Below the pieces are notes generated by a model. That model was not told the DNA's origin. It saw only the letters and a list, made by a program, of their open reading frames with translations, and searched no databases. Position numbers and translations under genes: made by a program. From positions 124,001-188,000 of the forward strand of contig JAQGBZ010000040.1 of NCBI GenBank assembly GCA_034687125.1: DNA of 64,000 nt. Direction: 5' to 3'. Shown here piece by piece: positions 25,156 to 36,600 of the stretch. Within the stretch, counting starts at the first letter, position 1, and each line of letters starts with the position of its first letter. Source of the stretch: Neelides folsomi (Eukaryota; Arthropoda; Collembola; Neelipleona; Neelidae).

Positions 25156-25224
25156 CTGAGCCACTTTCTCCCCAACTTTCACTCCTTGCAGAAACTTCCC
25201 AGAACCGTTTTCTTGAATCGACAT
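25156..25224 (-). CDS. sei: ERG 69-base exon before the S1 exon (linker end)
   Basis: Exactly 23 codons lie between acceptor TTTCCAG (AG at 25226-25225) and donor CAG|GTACGC (25156/25155), phase 0 at both ends. It encodes MSIQENGSG followed by KFLQGVKVGEKVAQ. The ending corresponds to HERG APKIKERTHNVTEKVTQ just before VLSLGADV, and the donor matches the end of KCNH2 exon 5. The exon begins with an ATG codon, but this is an internal exon: the upstream linker exon ends in phase 0 and joins it only 265 bases away. Skipping it would keep frame. Confidence 0.88.
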
Positions 25225-25489
25225 CTGGAAATTACAATTAACTACGTGCATATAGAGGAATATAAACACTAATGATAATTACACTGGCAAAATCTCCATT
25301 ATTTGCCATTCACTAACTTATATGTTACATACAAGTAGTACCATACAAGTAGACTATTTAAATATAAGACTAATTAACTAATTGTGCATGACAGAAAATA
25401 GTCAAAAAGCTAATTAATAAATTCTAGAAATTCTGGATAACTAGATTCTAGGTATTTTAAAGGTATTTAATTAAAGTAGGAAATCTGAC

Positions 25490-25665
25490 CTTGTATCGTG
25501 AAACGCCTTCCTGGTGAGTCAAATTACTCAAAGAAGGAGATTTTTTCTCACGGCTTCGGTCTTTGTAATGTTCAACAAGGGAGATTCGATGACGGGCAAG
25601 ATCGGAGTCGGAATTGGAGACATTTGGAAATCCCTTTTTTCCAACACCGCCGTCACACTTCTTGG
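25490..25665 (-). CDS. sei: ERG linker exon with SDSDLARHR motif
   Basis: This exon of 176 bases runs from acceptor TCTAACAG (AG at 25667-25666) to donor AAG|GTCAGA (25490/25489). It enters in phase 1 and leaves in phase 0. It encodes KKCDGGVGKKGFPNVSNSD, SDLARHRISLVEHY and RSREKKSPSLSNLTHQ. NSDSDLARHRISL corresponds to the vertebrate ERG block STSDSDLVRYRTIS in the linker between PAS and S1, which fixes the frame and identity. The rest is polar and diverged. It joins the 69-base exon downstream through a 265-base intron. Confidence 0.87.
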
Positions 25666-28333
25666 CTGTTAGATAAGAATATGATCCCAGTTCAATACTA
25701 ACTGACCCCATTTTTAAATCACAAATTAAAGGTGGTGGTTCAATGGGCAGCTTTTGATATTTTCTAATTACTTGCAATTGAGAATTTTTATTTAAAGCTA
25801 TTAAAATAACAAACTTTTGTTAATATAATAAGAGATCAAACTTTAAATATAAATAGCTTGTGTAAAAAAATTCACTTAAATCTAGTATTATTGAAACTAA
25901 AATCATATTTAATTTTTTTTAAAAAAACTTGTTCGAGTTAGTAAAACAGTTAAGATTATGAATACTGATATATTAAATCTTAATCTCTTGACTTAATCTG
26001 TTAACTTTGATAAAGACATTTATCCAAAAATTAAATATTTATTGTAGCTTGATTTAAAGTGCAAAGTTGTTAGTAATTTCTACTACTATAATTAACTAAA
26101 AAGTAATATTTTCTTATAGTGAAGTATATTAATTATTGAGACAGTTCACTGATACAATAATACACTGAATTGGTAAATATCTTTAATATTGTAAAGTGAA
26201 TTATTTGTTGTTGATATAAGGAGATGAAAATTGGTTTCCCGCTTGAGCCCAAAGACCCTTGAGAATTTTTTTCTGAAGCCTTGGGGCACTTCATCCTTCT
26301 TCCCAGAATCCCTTGGAAGCTTGGAACATAGGGTCAGAAAAGGAATACAGGGCAGGGGTACGGATAGTAAACAAGTCCTACCCTTACATTAGTGCTTTAA
26401 ATTACATATAGCACTCAATTTCAGCGTGTTACTTATGTACATATTAATACATAATGTTAAATACATATGATGTGTCTAGTGCGAATATGATTCATACGAG
26501 TTTGTATAAATAATTAATAATTCTCCCATGCTGATTTCATTATACTTATATACCATAATGTATCTCCCTTCTTTAAACTTAACTATGCTTAATTTTAATA
26601 TTAAAAAAATGAGACTTAACCAATCTCAAGTTTTAATATTTGTAATAAATTATTTATTTATTATTACCTAGTATTTGTTTTTATTTATACACAAAAATAT
26701 GAAAACACGTTCAAAAAGTTTACCAAAAATCATATTTACCTAGTTGGATGGATAGATCCATAAAGTTTAGATCCATAGTTTTTAATCCATAGGCAAAAGT
26801 GCAATGCAAATAACAATGAACTCACAGGAATTGGGGAAAGCATGAATGGTAGTGTTGTAATGTATTTGTTTGCATTATGCATGTAAAAATGAAATGACAT
26901 TAAATTAGCCAAAATAAAAATTTTCAAATTGGCCAAATTTTAGCGAATAAATATAAAATTGTGCATTAGGCAATTGTTTTATTCATAAATGAGCTTAAAG
27001 TTTAACTGTTAAGCTAATTTGAAAAACCAGAATTAGTTAGAAATAAAAATTAAGTTAATCCATAAAGAATTGGTAAAGCGTTTTTAAAGTGGTATAGGTA
27101 TAACGATTCAAGAAATTATTGGAATAATTGTCAAATTGATACAGATATTTACTTGAAGCATAATTAATTTAAATACCTTTTAGATAAATGTTGTCGAGCG
27201 TATGAGGTCGAACTAAAAGGGGACCATTTATTGGTTTCCAATCCAAATTTGTAGCCGACACTGAGAGATTAGATTTTCATTTTTTGAAACAACCCAATGC
27301 ATGACATCACATTTAGAGAAGGGAAGAGAGAGAGAACATAGAAAAAGAAATTAAAATTCATAGCAAAAATACCCAATACACACATCACGATACATTGAAC
27401 ATTGAAAAGAACATTGAATAGAGTATTCCATGATCTCAGCATAAACCATTGAAATTACAATTTCATTGTCATTAGTTTACACATTTAACAATAATGCGCC
27501 AATGAATCAAATTAAAGCATTTAAATTAAAAGGATTTTATGACTTGAATATTTAATCATCTTAAGTAACGTTTAGATTATTTCTGATAACAACTAGTTAA
27601 TTCCTCGAGAAATAATTTCTTTTTATTCTTTTCGAACGAATTGCAAATAAATGTCGTTCTTAAGCCTCAATACTCTAGAAACCGATACTTCGATGAATTA
27701 CACCTAATGTAACATATTTAAAGATTCAAAATGAAATCAAATAATTAAAATAAACAAATAATTTCAAATTATAAAAAAAGAATAATCTTGCTCTTTATCG
27801 TTTCTAAAGAAATTGTTGAATTTTGACAATTTTAAATATTTCAATAATTGACAAGTCACATGTCACTATTACAACTAATTACAAGACCAATAATTGACTC
27901 AAATAGTTAACGTTAATATTTAATTAACACGGACTTTAATCTAAAAATTAAATGGGAAATGGGATATAAAATTTGATTTCCCTTTAAATGTATATATAAA
28001 CTTATATGAATAGAGCGATATATTCTGAGATATAGGAGGTAGAAGTTTTAAAAATCAACAACTTTGCGACGGTTTAAAAGAGTTTTGGAGAACTTTTGAT
28101 TAATACTAATTCGGAAAGTACTTCAATCATCAAAATCTGAACAACTTATGTATTTGAAGTTTTATAAAATATTGAGCCAGAAATTTATTGCAGGAGCTGG
28201 AATCAATTACCTTTTGGATTATTGATACTTAACTATATTTTGTTAAATAATATTTTAATTTATAAAATAAGATTATTATTAAATAATAATAGGAATTATG
28301 ATGGATATTTTATTTAAATTAAAAGTTACTTAC
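25666..28333. other. ERG intron (2.67 kb)
   Basis: Strongly AT-rich. No coding sequence, transposon ends or RNA gene recognised. Confidence 0.6.
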
Positions 28334-28533
28334 AATGTGTTGGATTGGGATATGAAATAGAAGTCAGAGGTTGGACCACTTGTGTACAGACTGAGCCAAT
28401 TCTATCGAGCGAAGAGGTCGTCCGAATTTGAGCTACAGATTGGGCCGCGACATTGGATGGAGTCGTTTGAACCGGTGGTGGAACCGATCTCGATTTCGCC
28501 TCACTTGTCTGTCGGATGACAAGCATTTCCAAA
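28334..28533 (-). CDS. sei: ERG linker exon, 5' end uncertain
   Basis: The donor CATT|GTAAGT (28334/28333) is strong and leaves in phase 1, matching the next exon (T+CC gives Ser). The minus-strand frame reads SLEMLVIRQTSEAKSRSV, PPPVQTTPSNVAAQSVAQI, SSLDRIGSVC and SISYPNPTH, which fits the Ser/Pro-rich PAS-S1 linker of ERG channels. The 5' end is unclear. The preceding exon leaves in phase 2, so only AG positions followed by one base then a codon fit: AAAG at 28535-28534 (used here), AAG at 28505-28504, or AAAG at 28607-28606. None has a good pyrimidine tract. Alternatively the frame is open to ATG 28619-28617 (MAWQRIKHVLTASN), so this could also serve as a first exon. Confidence 0.68.
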
Positions 28534-28619
28534 CTTTTATTTAAATCCGTATTTTCAATTGTTTCTCCGTAAAAGTTATTGGAAGCTGTTAAAACATGCT
28601 TTATTCTTTGCCAAGCCAT

Positions 28620-31017
28620 GATGATTAATTTTATTATTATTAAAACAAACTACAAACAATTTAAAGTTTTTTCAAAAACTTGAAAGTTATTTTAAAAACT
28701 TGAATTCTCCAATATTTAACACTCACAAATCACTAGTTAAATCTAATTGTATATTTAATACGTACACATTCACACTTAAACTTCAAGTTTTAAAGTTTTG
28801 ATAGGAAAATCTGATTTGAATTTCTAGTGTATTTTAGTTAGGGGTTTACTACTCAATTTTGTGTGCGCGTGGTATTGTATATTAATTCTGTTGGAAAGTA
28901 CGTGCATAACTTTTATAACATTTATAACTCTTTAGCACACTTTTGGATTAACTTACTTCGGCGACAATATTAAATGTAGATTCGGCAGGATGAGAATTGT
29001 CAGGGCTGAAGGGCCCTCTGAGCCCTTTGGAATGTATCGGCTTCTCACTACTCCTGCAATGCAGAAACAACACTGTTTTTTAATCAACTTCACACCCATG
29101 TCTTCCCCCTTCCCGAACAATTGTGTACGTGAAGACCGAATGTTGTATGACTTCTATGTAATAACGTGGGACGTGAATTGGAAGCTGAGTCAGTTAAAAT
29201 CTCAGAAAGTCTTACGCATTCTCAGAAAGTCTTCAGGACCGACGCTTGAAATGGTCAGCGATGAAGAGTTTACGATAAGAGTCGTTGATTTTAATATCCT
29301 ACTTCAAATTGGACCAAAACCGAAGCCTGGAGAAATATCATGAGATCCTATCTCTTGTATAACTTATAATCCTCAATATTTTCGAGGAAGGAAAATGTTT
29401 TTTAGTTCTTGCGGTCATATAGGGTCATTTGCCATTATAGCCATAGGGTCATTATAGCCATTTCAAATCCCAGTTTTCCAATGGTTCAGTTCCCATACAG
29501 CGGGGGGTATAAATACAATATAAGTTAATCGGGAGTTTGCATGAAAAGGGTTTGATCAAAATTGAAGCAAAATAAAAATTCATTTCATGTGATTATTTTC
29601 AAATGCTTTTTTTACAAAATTACTTTTTAAATCAACTCATTTAATCTGAATGAAAAACTCTTTCATTAATACTTTTAATGCCCCCATGATTATTACTATT
29701 ACATAATACTTTCAAAATTATTGGTTATTTATACGATCATAAAATAATATCATATTATGTGCAATACAATAATATAATACAGATAAATATAAATGACTTG
29801 CAATTTAAATGGGGTTTATATTATTTTGACATTAGAATAAATTACATTGACATTAAAAAATAAATAAATTTAACATATAAAACTGTATATTGACATATGT
29901 AATAAATAACTTTATAATTTTTAAGTAGGTACATTTAAGATCATTTTTATTGATTTCCATATGCGTACATTAAAAAGAAAAATATTTTGGGGCAATAATG
30001 TACAATATAGTTGCTCAATCTATGAATATTTATTAGAATATATATTGATTTTCAAAATTATTGACAGATTGAGCTTCTATATTGTTCTCTGATACCCCAA
30101 AATTAATAAATTGAAGATAAATCAGAAAATAAAGACGCGCATTCAAAACATAATAAACTTGTAAGTATAAGCTTGACTATTTTAAACAAAAATTTTCGAA
30201 TTACTGATAAATTGAATATTTCGGCCGTTCATGTTTTGAGATATAGATAACAAAATAACAATGATATAACCACACTTAAAGTATTTTATCAACTGTAGTG
30301 ATAAAATCTGACAGATATTTGTAAAAAAAAGTATCGCAAAGCTGGCCGATAATACGATTGTATCATATAAAAAAACCGACATATCAGAAAATATTTTATA
30401 ACAATATATTATTTTAGGGCATTGGTCAAAATACAGAGCGAATATATTCAATCGAATGGTTGAGTTAATAAATAAAGTGAATTGCGATAGATAGCTGAGA
30501 TCATTTTTATTTCCTATACATAAGTCAAAAGGTCAGAGTACATTTGATGCATTTTGTAAATAAGTAGCGTAAGGATGGATATGGCCTTTTAGTCTCGGCA
30601 GAATAAAGAAGTTTAATGTACTTGAGAACCCAAAAGTCCATTATGTTTTCTCCTATCAATTCAGTCATCCCATAATCCACGACTTTCGCTCCGAGAAGAG
30701 AAACAGAACTCGCATTTAGCTTTCATGTCTTTTCCCATACACCCTGGGGATTCCAATGAAAGGATTTGTTCTAAAGATTCCCCCCCGAAAAAATTCTTTC
30801 TTCCAAAATTCTTCTGATGTTTCATTTAAAAGATATAACAATTGTTTTATTTTATAATATACATACACTAAACCTAAATAAAATAGTAAATGAATTTTAT
30901 GCAATAAGAAAAAATAATTTGTAAAAGTGTACCATTGAGGAATATTTAATTTTGTATATTGTATTATATTGTACATTTAGTACGTACTTATATTAAATGT
31001 ATTAAAAAATGTCTTAC
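28620..31017. other. ERG intron, with a higher-GC patch at 28980-29345
   Basis: Mostly AT-rich. The patch at 28980-29345 carries a 117-codon plus-strand open frame (28990-29343) and a short direct repeat of CTCAGAAAGTCTT. I do not recognise the peptide. Its position just upstream of the 28.3 kb exon, in minus sense, would also suit a promoter or leader for an isoform beginning MAWQRI. Neither reading is established. Confidence 0.45.
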
Positions 31018-31387
31018 GCTTCCGGAAAGTTGGTTCTAGTTTGTTGGAGGAAATCGTCTTCCATTTGATTTCTCTTGTGACACTCGTCAGTCTCACTCCA
31101 TTTCCTTGATTTGTGAACGAGTGGAGGTTCCTTGGAGGATTCGTCTTTTCTCTGCTTCAAGAGAATCCCTTCCGGATCGGACATGGAATGATGGTGATGT
31201 TTATCATGAGTTGGAAACCTGGGCACGACGATCTCAATGGTGTCAGACGAAGGAAGCGGCCGCGAAGAAGTTTTGGCTTGCTGTGGCCCTGTACTTGTTG
31301 GTGATGTCCCGCCATGCTTGGATTTGACAGAAGATCCTCTCGTTTTACGCCTCAATGACTGACGAACTGTCTGTTTGGCTCTGTCGA
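31018..31387 (-). CDS. sei: ERG linker exon after the PAS domain
   Basis: This exon of 370 bases enters in phase 1 and leaves in phase 2 at GAAGC|GTAAGA (31018/31017). It begins F-DRAKQTVRQSLRRKTRG, matching the KCNH2 exon 4 start GRAKTFRLK, which supports the unusual acceptor ATTAAAAG (AG at 31389-31388). It then encodes a basic, Ser/Pro-rich linker (RGSSVKSKHGGTSPTS, a cluster of four His in DKHHHHSMSDPEG, LLKQRKDESSKEPPLVH, QMEDDFLQQTRTNFPE). The linker in HERG is also long, poorly conserved and cytoplasmic. A second possible acceptor 36 bases inside (GACAG before TTCGTCAG) would also keep frame but would lose the conserved RAK. Confidence 0.85.
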
Positions 31388-33467
31388 CTTTTAATAGAAT
31401 TCTTCCTTTAAAAACTTGTCATTGCATAAGGTACATAAATATTTAAAGCCTTTTCCCTTTTCCCTTTTTCCTAGCTACATGGAATGCGTTCTTAAATAAA
31501 TATTGGTTTATTACAGAGTTAATATTTAATATTCTTATTATACTTTGAGTTAAATAAAGATTGACATTTAAAAGCAAATTAAATTATAAATGTAAAATCC
31601 CATTTTAATAAACAATGATCCATTTAACAAATTGCGAATTTATTTGAATACAAATATTCGCAAATTATGCACAATACGTAATGATATGTAAGTGTACAAT
31701 CTTTTACAATATACGTTTATAAAGATATACAAATTTAATATATGAATATATCTGTATTAAATATATCTTACATACCTACATGTAATAGGTATGTGTGTAT
31801 TATACATGTACAGATATGGACTCTGATGGGGTAAACTAACTTATTTCGGAAATTTCGGATCGTTTCTAATGATATTACAAATTTTTTTAAAATATATTTT
31901 GTAATTATAATGATACGCAAAGTTTTATTTCAAATATGGGGCATAATTAGAAAACGTAAACTATAGGATATAACTAGTGCAATTCTAACTTTGTTCATAT
32001 CTCTATCCTAAACTTGTTTTACGAAACAATATTCTTATTTTCTCTTTTGCATTTAATGCATTTACACTTACACTAAATAATTAATTTAAATTATAATTAA
32101 AAATCTAGTATTTTACATTCAGATTATTATATTTAAGTTCTGTATAAGTATTTATTAATAATGGATAAGGTTGAGTTGTTACTCATTACTTATTTGAAGA
32201 AATTCTCGGCGTTAATTCTACATGAAAAGCAAGGATTTTGGGCTAATTTGGATTCCCAACTTCAAGAGAATTTCAACAATTAAATACCTATATACTTATG
32301 CAATACAAACTTAATTATTTAATACAAACAAACTTACATAATTTATCAAGTTGATAATTATACTGGTATAATTATTTAATTATTACACTATTAAAATTGA
32401 TGTAATCATTAGGTAACATAAAAAATGAAATATTATTTTAAGTGAAATTAAAATTCTGCTTTAGAAACGATCAAAATCGAATTAATTTACAAAATAGGTT
32501 AGTTTTACCCCATCAGAATCCATATGTACTACCACCGCCAACTAGATGGCAGGCTAGTTTGTTTTCTTTGTCTCTTTTTACTATGCCTTCTCAAACAAAC
32601 ATATGCTAATGGACAAGATTTTCGCCCAAAAATTCAGCTAGATGCTGTTAGTTACTCTCCCAGCCACGGATCTAGGCAGACAAAAAATTTCCTAAATTGC
32701 CATCAAGTAGCTGTTTTTTAAAGCTACATGGCAATTCACTTTAAAAAAACTTACATGTTACCCTATTTTCTCACATTAAAATAAGTAAAATGCATTATAT
32801 TTCAATAGATTTATCTTGTTTTCATGCATTTATAATATGTTCATGATAGGGACGTTCAACGAGGACGATTTGTGAAATATTCCGTCCATTCTCCTATCAT
32901 TTACATGTTTAGTTATTTCAAACAAAGCTGGGTAACTTGCAGCATCTAACGGAATTTATGGGCGAATTTCTGGAAGGCTATTCCCATAAGCAATTTCAGA
33001 ATTGAAATGGCAGAGTAAAAGAGAGCCAGAGATTATTTCTAAGACGTCGGCGGTGGTACTACGTATAGTAAAAGCATGTGGTTATGTGTTCCAACTTTTC
33101 GGCCTGCTGTTATTTAATAAATAAGTTGGATTCAAAGAATTCAAACACATGGAACTAAAGTTACCTATATATATTTAGATGGTACGTATACAATAGTACA
33201 TGTATTTATATGTATAGTGATATGTTGTATGTATACAAATGTAATTGGTAAGTGGGTGAAATTAAAGCATTTTCACTTTCTCCTTCACAGCCGATTCGTC
33301 GATCCGAATGTAACAAAATAACTTAGATTCAGTGATAAATGAACCGAAGTTGGTAGTAAAATGATAAGATTGTGACTGGGGCTAGTTTATGGAAACACTC
33401 TCTCTAATTGAATTTTGGTGTGTGGAAATGAAGTATGAGGTTTGAGGTGAAATGAGAAGGGACTTAC
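31388..33467. other. ERG intron carrying an inverted-repeat transposon
   Basis: This 2.08 kb intron contains the 706-bp element at 31817-32522. The rest is AT-rich without coding sequence. Confidence 0.7.
31817..32522. mobile_element. 706-bp non-autonomous element with long terminal inverted repeats
   Basis: The left end, TGGACTCTGATGGGGTAAA followed by CTAACTTATTT, and the reverse complement of the right end, TGGATTCTGATGGGGTAAA then ACTAACCTATTT, are near-identical. Similarity continues inward to GATCGTTTCTAA(T/A)G, giving terminal inverted repeats of roughly 60 bases with a few mismatches and small indels. TA flanks both ends (31815-31816 and 32523-32524), the target duplication of Tc1/mariner elements. 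The interior is AT-rich with no transposase-like frame. It is best read as a MITE-like, non-autonomous DNA transposon inside an ERG intron. The family is not recognised. Confidence 0.8.
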
Positions 33468-33617
33468 ATCTACTCATGAGGTGGTTAGTAGCATCTGGAG
33501 GACTCGATTCGTCTTGGCTACTTGCACTCAAATCTTCGAAATTCAGGATGTAGAGGCAGATGTCTCCGTTCTCGTCCCGAATCGGAGCAACGAGTTGACT
33601 ACAAAAGAACCGACTTC
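33468..33617 (-). CDS. sei: ERG exon: end of PAS domain
   Basis: This exon of 150 bases enters and leaves in phase 1, between acceptor TTGATAG (AG at 33619-33618) and donor AGAT|GTAAGT (33468/33467). It encodes GSRFFCSQLVAPIRDENGD and ICLYILNFEDL, the last beta strands of the PAS fold (HERG GSCFLCLVDVVPVKNEDGA / VIMFILNFE). A polar tail SASSQDESSPPDATNH follows. Both boundaries are in the same place and phase as KCNH2 exon 3. The PAS domain of ERG1a packs against the C-terminal CNBHD and slows deactivation. Confidence 0.93.
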
Positions 33618-36600
33618 CTATCAAACCCAAACAAAACAAAACGTTAAAGGCTACACAGTTACACAACTATTATCATCATAGACCAAACAATTCCTTCATC
33701 ACATTTACTACAGATACTTTTGGCACATTGCTATCATTTTCATATTAACAGGCTAAAATGTTTAATTAAAATTTAATTACATATTGTAAGCCATTCTGTA
33801 TAATGCTAAAGTGTAGTTTAAACATTTCTCTTAAAATAACTAAAATTTCATGATATTAAATATTTTAATATTTTTCATTATTTGATGAAATTTAATTAAA
33901 ATGTAAATTAAAGCTAATTGGGTGAAAATATTGAAGAGTGGTTGAGCAGAGCGGCCGTCTATTTTTAATTAAAAGTAATTAAAGTGTGAATTCCATAAAA
34001 ATTTGAGCAGTTTACTGGATTTACATCACATATAGGAAATGTGAGGTGGGGGCTTAAAATTGTAATTTACGGCAGCCCTCAAGAGGATTTTAATAGTTAA
34101 TAGGAAGTCATATGAGAGGGGAAGACAAAGAGAGAAGAAGGTTTATTAAAAGGTTGAGAATGAAAGCTTGAGATTCTAAATTATGGCTTTTACTGAACAA
34201 GATATTGATTGGATGGGGGAAATAAGGGGAAATTCCTTTCGGAATTTACTTTGGTCCTTTCGTTGAGGGGAGCAGAGGAAGTCATCATCCTCGTCGTCTC
34301 CCGTTGAGAGAACAGAACAAGACGTGCCTGAATTCCAAATTCCTTCTAGTGAGATCCTGCCTTGGGCCCATCAACTCCTTCAAAGAAAGTAGGCGAGACA
34401 AGAGGAATTGACTCTCATGATCGCCAAAAACTTTTTTTCCCAACCTCCACACATCATCCCTGTTCTCATTCAGAATCCATCATTGAACTCTCCACTTCAC
34501 CACAAGAATCAATCTATTTCAATGCAAACCCCTAGCAGTAAGAATAATATAATCTTTCCTGCCTGGGGAATTGAGAGAGAGAGAGAATGCCAATATGAGA
34601 ATCGAGTCAAGTGATTCAGATCAAAGAACAAACAATCTGAATTGGACACCGATCAAACAAACCAGCTTACCCGCTTTATAAAACTCACTCACAGGAAAGA
34701 TTCTTTTTACAAAATGGCTCCATTCTTTAATCCTTTCGCCGATGTGTTCAAAAGTGCAAATCGGTTGTGTTAAAATACCCAGACAGAAATTTATTCACAA
34801 TGCAAATGATCAGTTAAATTAAAATCATTTTGTTCAAATTCCTCTATTAAAATTCCAATCTTGTAATTCTACTTCTATTTAATTCTTTGCTTATACAGAC
34901 TTTTACTAATACTTACTATACTTATTAACTAACTTTTAATTAATATTTATAATAAAGTGAGCAAAAAGTAGAGAATCTTTTGATTAATTATTACTTTAAT
35001 TAGTTAGTACTTTACTTGGATTCATTGGAAGAAAATGTTCTTGATATTGGTATATCAGTATGTATGTTAAATAAGGAGAGAAAACGGAAGGGCAAAGATT
35101 ATTTTGAATTCCATTTTGGCATAAACAAATTGTGTTTATAAAAGTTAATTAATGGTATATAAGAAAATGGGCAAAGATATGATAGGATGAGATAAAATGA
35201 CTTTCTCCTTGGTTAAAGTTAGAAAGGGAAATCCCAAGTGAAAGGAAAAGACAAGTTCCTGCTGGGACGACTTTGAATTATGAATCATCAGCTAGTAATA
35301 TCTAACTAACTAAAACTACACAAATCTTATTATTACATTCACTCTTATTAGCACTTTACCATTTTGAATTTTCAAGTTTGAGCTTCAAAAGATTTCCAAA
35401 TACTTAAATCAAATTTTACATGTACGAGACATGCATATTTATATTTAAACGCTGAAAATGGATAAATATTAATTATATTAAATTATACTGTTGAATAAAC
35501 CCCTAAACTCTTAACTAACTTAAATTCTTTTTTATCTTAATATGTATTCTGTAGTCTGTAGTCTGTAATAACTAAATACCTAAAAAGTATGTATTAGTAT
35601 TAGATTTATAAGAATTTTCGCTCAAATAAAATGCGGAATTTGGAATATTATTTGAAAAACATAAGGTTTGTTGGAGGTGTTAAAGAAATAGTTTGCGTGA
35701 TGGAATTTGCGATAATAAATAAATAGGTGAACAAAACAAATAATTTCCTTAATAATCTCACTTTCTATTATACAAGGGTTGAGTTGTGAGTTTGTAAGGA
35801 AATTGGAAAGATATTAAAAAATGTAAACCAATGATGGAAATATTAATGATAAAACATTGAAATGATGTGGGAAGGAATAGTGAAATAAACCGAGTAATTC
35901 TCGTCCTATTAAGAATTCAATTTTATGCGAGTTGTATGATAAATACGTTTGAATTATGTATGAATGAATACATGGTTTAAATGGGGATTAGCTCCCATTT
36001 CCATCCTCATCTGCCCATCGTTTCGCGATTTTAACTCCGAATTATGGAGATATTATGAGTAGGCTCTCGGGAATCCAATGGGTTTGTCAGACTTGGCTTT
36101 TATAAGATTCATAGCCAATTTGGTAACTTTCACTTGTATATCAAATATATATGAACTACCTTACTTACCTACGTTATATATGTACATAAATATATTATTA
36201 TGCACTATTAGGATATTACTCTTAGAATATTTTCCTACGAATTCAAGAGTATCACGCTCTCATTGTCAGAGTTTTGTAATCCAATTCCCAACTTTTTCTT
36301 TTTCCTTGATGGTTTTCTCATCGTTTTCCCTCCCTTTTCATAATGAGTTCTTTGATGTGAGATTCATGGTCCAATGAAATTCTTTTCACATGCAGGGAAA
36401 GGAAATTGCTGACTGACGACGCGTTCGGGCTTCATGAACCATTTTCCCTTCATTCACGCCCAACATAGGCCTTATTTAGAAATGAAAATGTATTCCAAGG
36501 CGCCTCTATCACCCGTTTAATTATAGGTAACCTTTTTTACATTCTGAGCTTGCAGCGTTTGACGTAAATGTTCCATCCTTTGACTTTAAAAGTTGACCAA

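Noticed and set aside
28990-29343. 117-codon plus-strand open frame in an ERG intron
   Set aside because: No recognisable domain and no splice or promoter support; the patch is equally explained as regulatory DNA for the nearby minus-strand exon.
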